Source: Alphaproteobacteria bacterium | GTDB taxonomy: Bacteria > Pseudomonadota > Alphaproteobacteria > UBA8366 | Direction of reading: 5' to 3' | Assembly (NCBI GenBank): GCA_009377445.1 | Contig: WHUA01000009.1 | Coordinates: forward strand, 1 to 64,000 | Length of the DNA: 64,000 nt | In this document: one piece after another, positions 53,924-62,503 of the stretch | Position numbering within the stretch: the first letter of the stretch is position 1 | Layout: each line of letters begins with the position of its first letter | Made by a program: the position numbers and the translations under genes | The notes under the pieces: generated by a model | The model's input: the letters and a program-made list of their open reading frames with translations, nothing else | Databases searched by the model: none | What the model was told of the DNA's origin: nothing

Positions 53924-55297
53924 CTACAGCGCGCCTTCGTTCTTCAGCATGTGCACGGACTTGCGGACGGCTTCCGCCGACGCGTCGAGGTCCTCGTCGC
54001 TGTGCACGGCCGAGACCTTGCCGGCGAGCTTGCCGTTGATGTCCATGCCGTTGACCATGAGGCCGAGCCGGAAGCGCGTCACCATGATTTTGTCCGCCTT
54101 GAAGTCCTTGCGCTTCAGCTTGAAGGGGTCGAAGGACGACGGCTTCAGCGCCATGTTCGACAGGTTCGTGAAGAAGTGGATCTCGGAGAACTGGCCGTAG
54201 GCCGACCACGCGACCTTCTCCTCCTCGAACACGCGGTTGACCTTGGCCCGCAGCTTCTTCGCCTGGGCGATCGCTTTGCCGGTGGCGTCCGTCGTGTCGA
54301 CGGCCTCCAGCATGACGACGCCCGCGGCGGCCGACAGCGGGTTGGCGTTGAAGGTGCCCTGGTGGCCGATCTTCTCCTTGCCCTTGGCGGCGGTCACGTC
54401 GAAGTCGAGCAGCTCCAGGATGTCGCGCCGGCCGCACACCGCGCCGCCCGGCAGCCCGCCGGCCAGGATCTTCGCCAGGCTGGCGATGTCGGGCATGATG
54501 CCGAAATGCGCCTGCGCGCCGCCCTTGGACGCGCGGAAGCCGGCGACGACCTCGTCGAAGATCAGCAGGATGCCGCGCTTCTCGGTGATGCGGCGCAGCT
54601 CGGCCACGAATTCCTTCGACACCGGCACCTGGCCGAAGCCGGAGCCCGTCGGCTCCAGGATGACGGCCGCGATGTCGTCATGAGACGTCAGGATGCGGCG
54701 CGTCTCTTCGATGTCGTCGGCGGGCGCCAGCAGGATCTCGTCGGCGATGCCGGGCACCACGCCGGTCGACGGGGTGCCGTCGAAATGGTCGGTGACGCCG
54801 AAGGCCACGTGGTCCTGCCAGCCGTGGAAATGACCGTGGAAGCGGACGACCTTGTTCTTCCCCGTGAAGGCGCGCGCAAGGCGGAACGCCATCAGGTTCG
54901 CCTCGGTCCCCGACGACGTGAAGCGCACCAGCTCCGCGCAGGGGATCAGCTTCTGGACCAGCCGGCCCCAGCGGATCTCCAGCTCGTGGCCGGAGCCGTA
55001 ATGTGTGCCGCGCGCCGCCTGCGCCTGGACCGCCTTGACGATGTCCGGATGGTTGTGTCCCAGCAGCAGCGCGCCATGGCCGCCGAAATAATCGACATAC
55101 TCGTTGCCGTCCACGTCCCATTTCCGCGAGCCCTGGGCCCGGTCGGCGTAGAGGCAATAGGGGTCGAGGCGGCGCGAGTCATGCGTCAGGCCGCTCGGAT
55201 AGATCTCGCCTGCCTGCTTTGCGAGCGCCGCGGATTTCCGGGTTTTCTCGCGATAGGCTGCGACGATCCGCGAGTTCGTCAACGTGCTGTCGGGCAT
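53924..55297 (-). CDS. Glutamate-1-semialdehyde aminomutase-like class III aminotransferase
   Basis: 457 residues from ATG 55297, with GGAG seven bases upstream. PLP motifs: GLTHDSR, VDYFGGHGALLLGHNHP, FTSSGTEANLMAFRLAR, FHGHFHGWQDHV, LIFDEVVAGFR and the PLP Lys in SLAKILAGGLPGGAVCG. It matches the HemL-like branch of class III aminotransferases, but the catabolic context makes haem synthesis unlikely. Divergent from the lyase gene at 55419, with a 121-base shared promoter region. Confidence 0.92.
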   Translation of the reverse strand: MPDSTLTNSRIVAAYREKTRKSAALAKQAGEIYPSGLTHDSRRLDPYCLYADRAQGSRKWDVDGNEYVDYFGGHGALLLGHNHPDIVKAVQAQAARGTHYGSGHELEIRWGRLVQKLIPCAELVRFTSSGTEANLMAFRLARAFTGKNKVVRFHGHFHGWQDHVAFGVTDHFDGTPSTGVVPGIADEILLAPADDIEETRRILTSHDDIAAVILEPTGSGFGQVPVSKEFVAELRRITEKRGILLIFDEVVAGFRASKGGAQAHFGIMPDIASLAKILAGGLPGGAVCGRRDILELLDFDVTAAKGKEKIGHQGTFNANPLSAAAGVVMLEAVDTTDATGKAIAQAKKLRAKVNRVFEEEKVAWSAYGQFSEIHFFTNLSNMALKPSSFDPFKLKRKDFKADKIMVTRFRLGLMVNGMDINGKLAGKVSAVHSDEDLDASAEAVRKSVHMLKNEGAL

Positions 55298-55418
55298 GAG
55301 ATGGCTCCATGTGAGAGAGCGACTATACTGGGGCGGGCTACCGCTAACGTACTGCCGGCGGCCATCCCCGCGCAACCACGCGAGGGACACGCCGAATTCC
55401 CAGGAAAGAGGAAAAAAG

Positions 55419-56282
55419 ATGAACGCCCTCCGAAAGATGCTCAAGGCCGATCAGCTCGTCACCGCCCCGGTCGTGTTCAACCCGATCATGGCGAAGCTGG
55501 CGGAGCGCGCCGGCTTCCCGGCCCTCTATCTCGGCGGCGGCACGCTGGGCTACGTCAAGACGGCGCTGGAAGCGAACCTGAACCTGACCGAGATGTGCCA
55601 GGCCGCGCTGGACATCCGCACCGCCTGCACCCTGCCGCTGATCCTCGACGCCGCGCCCGGCTGGGGCGACCCGATGCACATGCACCGCACGGTCAACATG
55701 AGCGAGGCCGCCGGCTTCGCCGCCATCGAGATAGAGGACCAGATCCTGCCGAAGCGCGCGCACCATCACATCGGCATCGAGCACATGATCCCGCTCGAGC
55801 TGATGGTGCGAAAGGTCGAGGAGGCGGTCGCCGCCCGGCGCGACCCGGATTTCATCATCGTCGCCCGCACCAACGGCATCCGCGCCAGCACCATGGACGA
55901 CGCGCTGAAACGCGCCGAGGCGTATCGCAACGCCGGCGCCGATCTCATCATGCTGTCGCCGCGCGACGTGAAGTCGTTCGAGCACGTGGCGGCCCGCATC
56001 GCCCCGCCGCTGATGTTCAACCTGCCCGCCGGCGGGCTGTCGAAGTACGGCCTCACGCTGGCCGACATGAAACGCTTCGGCTGCCGCATCCTGCTCGACC
56101 CGAGCAACCCGTTCGTCGCCGCCTACCGCGCCTGGAAGCAGTGCTACGAGTCAATGGCGAAGGACATGGACAATCCCGGCTTCACCGCGGCGGAAGCGGA
56201 GAAGATCCAGGAAGACATGTTCGAAACGATCGGGCTGGAGAAGCTGCTGGACGTCGAGCGGCGGACCTACGACAAGCCGTAG
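55419..56282 (+). CDS. Isocitrate lyase/PEP mutase superfamily enzyme
   Basis: 287 residues from ATG 55419, with AGAGG upstream. LYLGGGTLGYVKTALEANLN, LPLILDAAPGWGDP, AAIEIEDQILPKRAHHH and VARTNGIRASTMDDALKRA place it in the PrpB/oxaloacetate-decarboxylase group. The usual KRCGH of isocitrate lyases is replaced by LPKRAHHH, so a Cys base is missing, as in oxaloacetate hydrolase/decarboxylase-like members. A C-C lyase on a small organic acid is likely, exact substrate unknown. Confidence 0.9.
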   Translation: MNALRKMLKADQLVTAPVVFNPIMAKLAERAGFPALYLGGGTLGYVKTALEANLNLTEMCQAALDIRTACTLPLILDAAPGWGDPMHMHRTVNMSEAAGFAAIEIEDQILPKRAHHHIGIEHMIPLELMVRKVEEAVAARRDPDFIIVARTNGIRASTMDDALKRAEAYRNAGADLIMLSPRDVKSFEHVAARIAPPLMFNLPAGGLSKYGLTLADMKRFGCRILLDPSNPFVAAYRAWKQCYESMAKDMDNPGFTAAEAEKIQEDMFETIGLEKLLDVERRTYDKP

Positions 56283-56300
56283 GGCGGCGTCGTGCCGTCT

Positions 56301-56382
56301 CATGCTTCGACAAGCTCAGCATGAGGTCATTTATTGTGCATATTCAATTATCTAGACCTCATCCTGAGCCTGTCGAAGGATG
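56301..56382. repeat. Dispersed inverted repeat R2 (3' side of the cus operon)
   Basis: CATGCTTCGACAAGCTCAGCATGAGGTC is mirrored by GACCTCATCCTGAGCCTGTCGAAGGATG after an A+T-rich loop. Its right half is nearly the same as the right half of R3 (TCTAGACCTCATCCTGAGCC and beyond). The stop codon and last residues of the CusA-like gene are encoded inside this repeat. Confidence 0.9.
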
Positions 56383-59300
56383 AGTACGCTCCTCCTCCCT
56401 CGGCAACCCCCAGCCCTTCACCAGTGCGAACAACACGGGAATGACGACCAGCGTCAGGACAGTCGACGACACCATGCCGCCGATCATCGGCACGGCGATC
56501 CGCTGCATCACTTCCGAGCCGACGCCGGTGCTCCAGAGGATCGGCAGGAGCCCGGCCATGATCGCGGCAACCGTCATCATCTTCGGGCGGACGCGCTCGA
56601 CCGCGCCGGTCATGATGGCTGCGTGCAGGTCGGCTTGCGTGAAGGTCCGGTTTTCGGCGCCGCAGCGCGCCTTCGTCTCCTTCAGCGCATGATCGAGGTA
56701 GAGCAACATGATGACGCCGGTCTCGGCGGCCACGCCGGCCAGGGCGATGAACCCGACCGCCGCCGCGACGCTCATGTTGAAATCCATGAGATCCATCAGC
56801 CAGAGACCGCCGACGAGCGAGAACGGCAGCGACAGCATTACGATCAGCGTTTCCGAAATGCGCCGGAAGTTGAGGTACAGCAGCAGGAAGATCACGAGCA
56901 GCGTCGCCGGCACCACGAGCGCCAGCCGCTTCTGCGCCCGCTCCAGGTATTCGAACTGACCGCTCCAGGTCGCATAGTATCCCGCTGGAAAAGTGACGCC
57001 GTCGCGAACGGCTTGCCGCGCCTCGCGCACGTAGCCGCCCAGGTCCCTGTCACGGATATCCACGAAGACATAAACGGCGAGCTGGCCGTCCTCCGTCCGG
57101 ATGGAGGTCGGGCCCTGCGTTCGCTTTATGCCAGCCACCTCCCCGAGCGGCACCGAGCCTCCGCCGGGCAGCGAAACCAGCGTCTCCGCGGCAATCGCTT
57201 CCGGATCGCTTCGAATGTCGCGCGGGTATCGAAGCACGACGGCATACCGCTCCCGCCCTTCGACCGTTGTGGTCACGGTTTCGGCGCCGAGCGCCATGGC
57301 GATCGTATTCTGGACGTCCTCGACGCTGAGGCCGTAGCGGGCGATGCGGCCGCGGTCCGGGGCGATCTCGAGGAAATATCCGCTGTTTACCCGCTCGGCG
57401 TAGGCGCTCGCGGTTCCCGGAACTTTCCGGAGGGTCGCTTCGACCTCGCGCGCCAGACGCTCCAGCTCCGCCAGGTCCTTGCCGAAAATCTTCACGCCCA
57501 CCGGGGTCCGAATGCCGGTCGAGAGCATGTCGATGCGGGCCTTGATCGGCATCGTCCAGGCGTTGCTCACGCCCGGGAATTGCAACGCCGCATCCATTTC
57601 CGCGATCAGCTTGTCGACGGTCAGGCCCGGTCGCCATCGATCTTCCGGCTTCAGGTTGATGACCGTCTCGAACATCTCCATGGGCGCGGGATCGGTCGCG
57701 GTCTGTGCGCGGCCCGCCTTTCCCCAGACGGACGCCACCTCGGGAAAGCTCTTGATGATGCGGTTCTGGGTTTGCAGGAGCTCCGCCGCCTTCGTGACCG
57801 AAATGCCCGGCAATGTCGTCGGCATGTAGAACAGCGTCCCCTCATTCAGGGTCGGCATGAACTCCGAGCCGATGCGGCTGGCGGGGACGATCGCCAGCGC
57901 GAGCACGACCGCGCCGATCATCAGCGTCGCCGTCTTCGCTTTTAGAACGAGCGAGATCACCGGGCGGTAAAGCCGGATCAATGCGCGATTGAGCGGATTC
58001 CTGCCTTCCGGAACGATATTGCCGCGAATGAACAGAACCATCAGCGCCGGAACGAGCGTGATCGAGAGAATCGCCGCCGCCGCCATCGAGAAGGTCTTGC
58101 TGTAGGCGAGCGGCTTGAACAGCCGGCCTTCCTGCGCCTCCAGCGCGAAGATGGGCAAGAAGGACACCGTGATGACGAGCAGGCTGAAAAAGAGCGCCGG
58201 GCCGACCTCCTGCGCCGCCTGAATCAGAACCGCGGCGCGCGGCGTCCCCGGAGCGGCGTGCTCCAGGCGCTTGTGGGCGTTCTCGATCATCACGATGGCG
58301 GCGTCCACCATCGCCCCGATGGCGATCGCGATGCCGCCGAGGCTCATGATGTTGGAGCCGATGCCGAATGCGTGCATGACCGCAAAGGCGATCAGGATCG
58401 CAATCGGCAGCGTGACGATGGCGACGAGCGCGCTGCGCGCGTGCAGCAGGAATATGAAGGAGATGAACGCGACGACGAGGCATTCCTCGAGCAAGGTCGC
58501 CGTGAGCGTCGCGATCGCACGGTGGATGAGGTCCGATCGGTCGTAGACGGGGACAATCTCGACGCCTTCGGGCAGGCTCGGCGCCAGCTCCGCAATCCGT
58601 TCCTTGGCCGCATCGATCACGTCCAGCGTGCTCGCCCCGTGGCGTTGCAGGACGATGCCGCTCGCAACCTCCCCTTCGCCGTTCAGCTCCGCGATGCCCC
58701 GGCGCTCATCGGGTACAAGCTCGACCCGCGCGATATCGCGTATCAGAACCGGCGTCCCGTTCGACGTCTTGAGCGCGATCCGCTCGATATCGGCCACGCC
58801 CGTCAGGTATCCGCGCCCGCGCACCATGAACTCGGTTTCGGACAATTCGATGGTCCGTCCCCCGATGTCCATGTTGCTCGCCCGTACGGCGTCGCGAACC
58901 GCTTCCAGCGTTATCCCGAACGCCCTCAGGCGGAGGGGTTCGACGACGACGGCGTATTGCTTGACGAAGCCGCCCACGCTGGCGACTTCGGCCACGCCCG
59001 CGGCCTTCGCGATGCCGAACCGGACGTGCCAGTCCTGCAGGCTCCGAAGCTCGGCCAGGTCGCGTTCCGATCCTGTAAGGGCATACTGATAGACCCAGCC
59101 GACGCCGGTCGCATCCGGCCCAAGGGCCGGGGCGACGCCGGACGGCAGCCGCTGCGCCGCGGTGTTGAGAAATTCGAGAACGCGGCTGCGCGCCCAATAG
59201 ATGTCGGTTCCGTCCTCGAAGATGACATAGACGAAGGAAACCCCGAAAAACGAAAATCCCCGCACGACCTGCGATCGCGGCACGCTCAACATCGCCGTCG

Positions 59301-59508
59301 TCAGCGGAAAGGTTATCTGGTCCTCGACAACCTGCGGCGCCTGCCCGGGGTATTCCGTGAAGACGATGACCTGCGTGTCCGACAGATCCGGAAGCGCGTC
59401 CAGCGGAACCCGCGCGAGCGCATAGACGCCGAGCAGCGTGGCGAATGCTGCGCCGATCAGGACAAGGACGACGTTGTTCGCCGACCAGCGGATGACGCCG
59501 GCTATCAT
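56359..59508 (-). CDS. CusA/CzcA-family heavy-metal efflux RND permease
   Basis: 1049 residues, normal length. Twelve membrane helices in two sets with the HME motif GGIAIAIGAMVDAAIVMIENAHKRLEH split, and LPDLSDTQVIVFTEYPGQAP near the N-terminus. It exports monovalent copper/silver or divalent zinc/cobalt class metals by proton exchange; which metal is not certain from sequence alone. The final residues EERTHPSTGSG come from the R2 repeat that supplies the stop codon. Its start overlaps the adaptor gene stop by four bases. Confidence 0.94.
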   Translation of the reverse strand: MIAGVIRWSANNVVLVLIGAAFATLLGVYALARVPLDALPDLSDTQVIVFTEYPGQAPQVVEDQITFPLTTAMLSVPRSQVVRGFSFFGVSFVYVIFEDGTDIYWARSRVLEFLNTAAQRLPSGVAPALGPDATGVGWVYQYALTGSERDLAELRSLQDWHVRFGIAKAAGVAEVASVGGFVKQYAVVVEPLRLRAFGITLEAVRDAVRASNMDIGGRTIELSETEFMVRGRGYLTGVADIERIALKTSNGTPVLIRDIARVELVPDERRGIAELNGEGEVASGIVLQRHGASTLDVIDAAKERIAELAPSLPEGVEIVPVYDRSDLIHRAIATLTATLLEECLVVAFISFIFLLHARSALVAIVTLPIAILIAFAVMHAFGIGSNIMSLGGIAIAIGAMVDAAIVMIENAHKRLEHAAPGTPRAAVLIQAAQEVGPALFFSLLVITVSFLPIFALEAQEGRLFKPLAYSKTFSMAAAAILSITLVPALMVLFIRGNIVPEGRNPLNRALIRLYRPVISLVLKAKTATLMIGAVVLALAIVPASRIGSEFMPTLNEGTLFYMPTTLPGISVTKAAELLQTQNRIIKSFPEVASVWGKAGRAQTATDPAPMEMFETVINLKPEDRWRPGLTVDKLIAEMDAALQFPGVSNAWTMPIKARIDMLSTGIRTPVGVKIFGKDLAELERLAREVEATLRKVPGTASAYAERVNSGYFLEIAPDRGRIARYGLSVEDVQNTIAMALGAETVTTTVEGRERYAVVLRYPRDIRSDPEAIAAETLVSLPGGGSVPLGEVAGIKRTQGPTSIRTEDGQLAVYVFVDIRDRDLGGYVREARQAVRDGVTFPAGYYATWSGQFEYLERAQKRLALVVPATLLVIFLLLYLNFRRISETLIVMLSLPFSLVGGLWLMDLMDFNMSVAAAVGFIALAGVAAETGVIMLLYLDHALKETKARCGAENRTFTQADLHAAIMTGAVERVRPKMMTVAAIMAGLLPILWSTGVGSEVMQRIAVPMIGGMVSSTVLTLVVIPVLFALVKGWGLPREEERTHPSTGSG

Positions 59509-61073
59509 TGCGGCGCCTGGTGCGCCGTGAACGTGGCGAGGGCCGCGCGCAGGTTGCTTTCGGCGTCTATCAGAAAATTGCCGGACACGACGATCCGCTC
59601 GCCTTCGGCCAAGCCCTCGCGAACCTCGACCAATCCGCCGCCGCGCAGCCCCAGGACGACGTCGCGCGGCTCGAAGACGCCGCCATCCTTGGCGACGAAG
59701 GCGACCTGGCGCGTTCCGCTGTCCAGGACCGCGGAGGCCGGCACGGCGATGACCGGCGTTTTGGTGAGCGCCGCCTCGATGGCGACGTCCGCGTATTGGC
59801 CGATCTTCAGTTTTCCGCCGGCGTTGGAAACTTCGATCCGGACGACGGCGGTGCGGGTGCTCGCATCGAGCTCGGGGTAGACGAAGGCGATCCGGCCTTC
59901 GATCTCATGCGAGGCGTCCGCATTCAGCGTAATGCCTGCCCGCTGGCCGATCTCGATGGCGGTCAGGTCGCGCTCCGCGACCCGCGCCAACACCCATACC
60001 GTCGAGAGATCCGCGATCCGGAAGAGCGTCGATCCCTGGTCGAACCGCATGCCGACGACGGCAGGCTTCTCCATGACGGTGCCCGAAGTCGCGGCGGTGA
60101 GGACGATCGAGCGGACCGGCTTGCCGGTACGGCGCAGCCCCGCGATCACTTCGTCGGGAATGCCGAACAGCCTCAGGTTGCCCGCTGCGCGCTCTATGTC
60201 GTCCCTGCCTCCTTTCAGGGCGCCGAGAAAATCGGCCTGCTTCTGCAAGATCTCCTGGCTGTCGATCCAGACGCGGACCAGGGGATCGCCCTTGACGACC
60301 TGGGCGCCGGTCAGAGAGACGAAAAGCTCTTCGACGAATCCGTCGAACTTGGCGGTGAGGACCGCAAGCCGGCTCTCGTCGGCGGTCACCGTGCCTGCCC
60401 CGCGCACCGATCGCGCGAGCTGGCGCCGCGCCACGACGGCGGTACGCACGCCGGCACGCTGGACCTTCTCCGGCGCAATGCGGATGGTCCCGTCAGGCCC
60501 CGACATCTCGTCCTCGTACACGGGGATGTAGTCCATCCCCATCGAATCCTTTTTCGGGACCGGCGAGGTATCGGGCAAACCCATCGGGTTGCGGTAGTAG
60601 ACGATTCGGCGCTCCCCTGCCGCAGGCGCGGCAGGGGCGGCTTCGGTTCGCTTTTCGGACGCGGTGAAGATGACGACGCCCGAGACGGGTTTCGGCCGAC
60701 CTTCCACGTTTGCCGCGATCGTGAGCGCCCAACGGCCGGCCATCACGATTTCGGTCTCGAAGGCGATCGCGCCGGGGGCGCTTCCGGTAACCCGCTTGAG
60801 CGGCGCCGTCATCGCCGCCATGCCGTCCGGTCCCATGTCGAGCCGCGGCGACGTGACCGTGATGCCCGAGACGACGGGCGCGCCGCCGGCGGTCACGAGG
60901 CGTACTTCCAGCCGCACGGCTTTTCCCGTGGGGATCTCGCTTTGGACGGCCTCCCATCGCGGCCCATCGGGCGCGGTGAAGCCGGGTTGTTCGGGCAGGT
61001 AGAGCACGAGGGCGAGCACGGCAGCGCCGACGGCCAAGCCGCCCGCCAAGATGGCGGACATTCGAAGATTCAT
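59505..61073 (-). CDS. CusB-like periplasmic adaptor of the metal efflux system
   Basis: 522 residues from ATG 61073, with AGGA eight bases upstream. An N-terminal membrane anchor (SAILAGGLAVGAAVLALVLYL) is followed by a FixH/YtkA-like domain, then a heavy-metal-binding-like patch YYRNPMGLPDTSPVPKKDSM-GMDYIPVY in which the usual Cys residues are replaced and Met remains, then the hairpin/lipoyl/beta-barrel adaptor core. It bridges the permease and an outer-membrane factor, which is not encoded here. Confidence 0.92.
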   Translation of the reverse strand: MNLRMSAILAGGLAVGAAVLALVLYLPEQPGFTAPDGPRWEAVQSEIPTGKAVRLEVRLVTAGGAPVVSGITVTSPRLDMGPDGMAAMTAPLKRVTGSAPGAIAFETEIVMAGRWALTIAANVEGRPKPVSGVVIFTASEKRTEAAPAAPAAGERRIVYYRNPMGLPDTSPVPKKDSMGMDYIPVYEDEMSGPDGTIRIAPEKVQRAGVRTAVVARRQLARSVRGAGTVTADESRLAVLTAKFDGFVEELFVSLTGAQVVKGDPLVRVWIDSQEILQKQADFLGALKGGRDDIERAAGNLRLFGIPDEVIAGLRRTGKPVRSIVLTAATSGTVMEKPAVVGMRFDQGSTLFRIADLSTVWVLARVAERDLTAIEIGQRAGITLNADASHEIEGRIAFVYPELDASTRTAVVRIEVSNAGGKLKIGQYADVAIEAALTKTPVIAVPASAVLDSGTRQVAFVAKDGGVFEPRDVVLGLRGGGLVEVREGLAEGERIVVSGNFLIDAESNLRAALATFTAHQAPQ

Positions 61074-61166
61074 CGGATCGATCCTGACTATGGTTGATGC
61101 GCGTCCATCCGCAGCCCTTGGGCCGCGCAATGCACGGATTTCCATCCGCTCAAACAGCGAGCGGTT

Positions 61167-61517
61167 TCAGACGAGGATCGGTGCTTTCGGAGGCCTGAAC
61201 GGCAACGCTCCCGCGTTCGACGGTGGGAGCGCGAATCGATCCAACGATTTGGGTTGCGGGCAAAGGAGCCTGCACGGCACGCCGGCCGGTTCGTGAGATA
61301 TCGCTTGCAGCGGCCCACAGGAAGCCGCGCAGCTTGCGCCGGCCGGGCAGCCTTTCGTTTGGCTGGGATTGCAATCGCCCCCTCCCGGAGGGCAGTCGCA
61401 GTCGTGCATCGGTGCGGCGGCCAGGAGCGTATCCGCCGGCGCCGATGCCCCGTTCGTGTGCAGAACGGACATCGCCAAGGCGACGAAGAGGAACGCGGTC
61501 AACACCTTCCGCAGCAT
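61167..61517 (-). CDS. Small Cys-rich exported protein linked to the metal efflux operon
   Basis: 116 residues. A signal peptide (MLRKVLTAFLFVALAMSVLH...ASA) is followed by a segment with DCDCPPGGGDCNP, GCPAGASCAASCGP and later PCRLLCPQP: nine Cys in about 60 residues. It is the first gene of the reverse cus operon, 94 bases before the adaptor start. A periplasmic metal-binding or sensing role is inferred from context and Cys density; no family is recognised. Confidence 0.75.
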   Translation of the reverse strand: MLRKVLTAFLFVALAMSVLHTNGASAPADTLLAAAPMHDCDCPPGGGDCNPSQTKGCPAGASCAASCGPLQAISHEPAGVPCRLLCPQPKSLDRFALPPSNAGALPFRPPKAPILV

Positions 61518-61584
61518 GATTGAGAAATAGCCTATAATTCCGCCGTTGTCAGCATGGAATGGCCGGCCTGCGACCGAGCCAACT

Positions 61585-61673
61585 CATGCTTCGACAGGCT
61601 CAGCATGAGGGTCATTATCGTGCGATTTCATCTATCTAGACCTCATCCTGAGCCTGTCGAAGGATGAGTACGC
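61585..61673. repeat. Dispersed inverted repeat R3 (5' side of the cus operon)
   Basis: CATGCTTCGACAGGCTCAGCATGAGG and its inverted partner CCTCATCCTGAGCCTGTCGAAGGATG frame a loop that includes TCTATCTAGA. From TATCTAGACC to GAGTACGC it matches R2 base for base, so R2 and R3 form direct repeats bracketing the operon. Confidence 0.9.
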
Positions 61674-61700
61674 GCCAACACCCATGCGCTCCACGTCCCC

Positions 61701-62210
61701 TCAATCCAGCGGTGCGAAGGACATCGATTTTTCGGCGCCGTGGACGCCGAAGACGCTGAGGCAGAAGATCATGTCGACGTCGTAGCCGTTACGCGCGAGC
61801 GGCAGGTAGACGCGCTCGATCCGGCTGAACTTTTCGAGGTGGAACAGCACCGGCGTGCCGCGGCGCCAGCGCGGCTCCTTGTCCTCCGCGACGCTGCAGA
61901 AATCCTTATAAGCGACCGTCTGCTCGAAATCGTCGAACACCTCGTCCAGCCGCCGTCCGGTCGGGTCGTTGCCGAAGAACTCGACGACACCGGTGCCGAC
62001 GAGGCGAAACACGAACCGGAGCGGGTTCCGCTTGACGTCGATCAGCCAGACGTTCGGCAGGAGATGCGGAATGTCGACCGGGTCCAGGTGCTGGCGTCCC
62101 GGCAATGCCTGCCCCGGCTTGATCGACAGCCAGTAGGCCACCGCCTCCCGGATCGTCGCGTTGCAGTCCGCTGGTAGTCCGAGATTTTCTATGCCGACAT
62201 GCCGGGACAT
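61701..62210 (-). CDS. PAS-domain (PAS_5-type) protein
   Basis: About 169 residues from ATG 62210 (MSRHVGIENLG); ATG 62258 is an alternative. LPNVWLIDVKRNPLRFVFRLVGT and the following VEFFGNDPTGRRLDEVF with Y-x-DF later are typical of the small stand-alone PAS_5 proteins common in alphaproteobacteria, whose role is undefined. No output domain is attached. Confidence 0.82.
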   Translation of the reverse strand: MSRHVGIENLGLPADCNATIREAVAYWLSIKPGQALPGRQHLDPVDIPHLLPNVWLIDVKRNPLRFVFRLVGTGVVEFFGNDPTGRRLDEVFDDFEQTVAYKDFCSVAEDKEPRWRRGTPVLFHLEKFSRIERVYLPLARNGYDVDMIFCLSVFGVHGAEKSMSFAPLD

Positions 62211-62290
62211 GTTTCGCACTTCCAACCGTTTATGCAATTTGAGCGCGACTGATACCATCGCGGGAGACCGAAGGGGATGAATATTTTCAT

Positions 62291-62314
62291 ATCTTAGGAC
62301 ACATCTTAGGACAC
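62291..62314. repeat. Tandem duplication of a 12-base segment
   Basis: ATCTTAGGACAC occurs twice in direct succession (near 62293-62316) in the gap upstream of chaC. It lies just before a set of long inverted repeats. Confidence 0.7.
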
Positions 62315-62354
62315 AGGGACAAGGCCAAGTTCATGATCGCCCGCAATCGCGCCA

Positions 62355-62406
62355 TAGATCAATTTGCAATCAGGTGGAACCACCTGATTGCAGGTAAATT
62401 GATCTA
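62355..62406. repeat. Long imperfect palindrome P1
   Basis: TAGATCAATTT-GCAATCAGGTGG, loop AA, CCACCTGATTGC-AGGT-AAATTGATCTA gives two perfect arm segments of 11 and 12 bp, interrupted on the right by a 4-base AGGT insertion. It lies about 100 bases upstream of the chaC start. Confidence 0.92.
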
Positions 62407-62418
62407 TCTTAAAAGGCT

Positions 62419-62458
62419 AGAGCAACTTACCTGCGTCCGATTGGACGCAGGTTGCTCT
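62419..62458. repeat. Long imperfect palindrome P2
   Basis: AGAGCAAC-TTAC-CTGCGTCC, loop GATT, GGACGCAG-GTTGCTCT gives two perfect 8-bp arm segments with a 4-base TTAC insertion on the left. The inserted region of P1 and that of P2 are themselves inverted copies (GCAGGTAAATTG at 62390-62401 and CAACTTACCTGC at 62423-62434), so a competing hairpin is possible. Confidence 0.92.
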
Positions 62459-62503
62459 TGTACAACGCAGCGCATTGCAGGTTGAATACGAAACGACGCG
62501 CCC

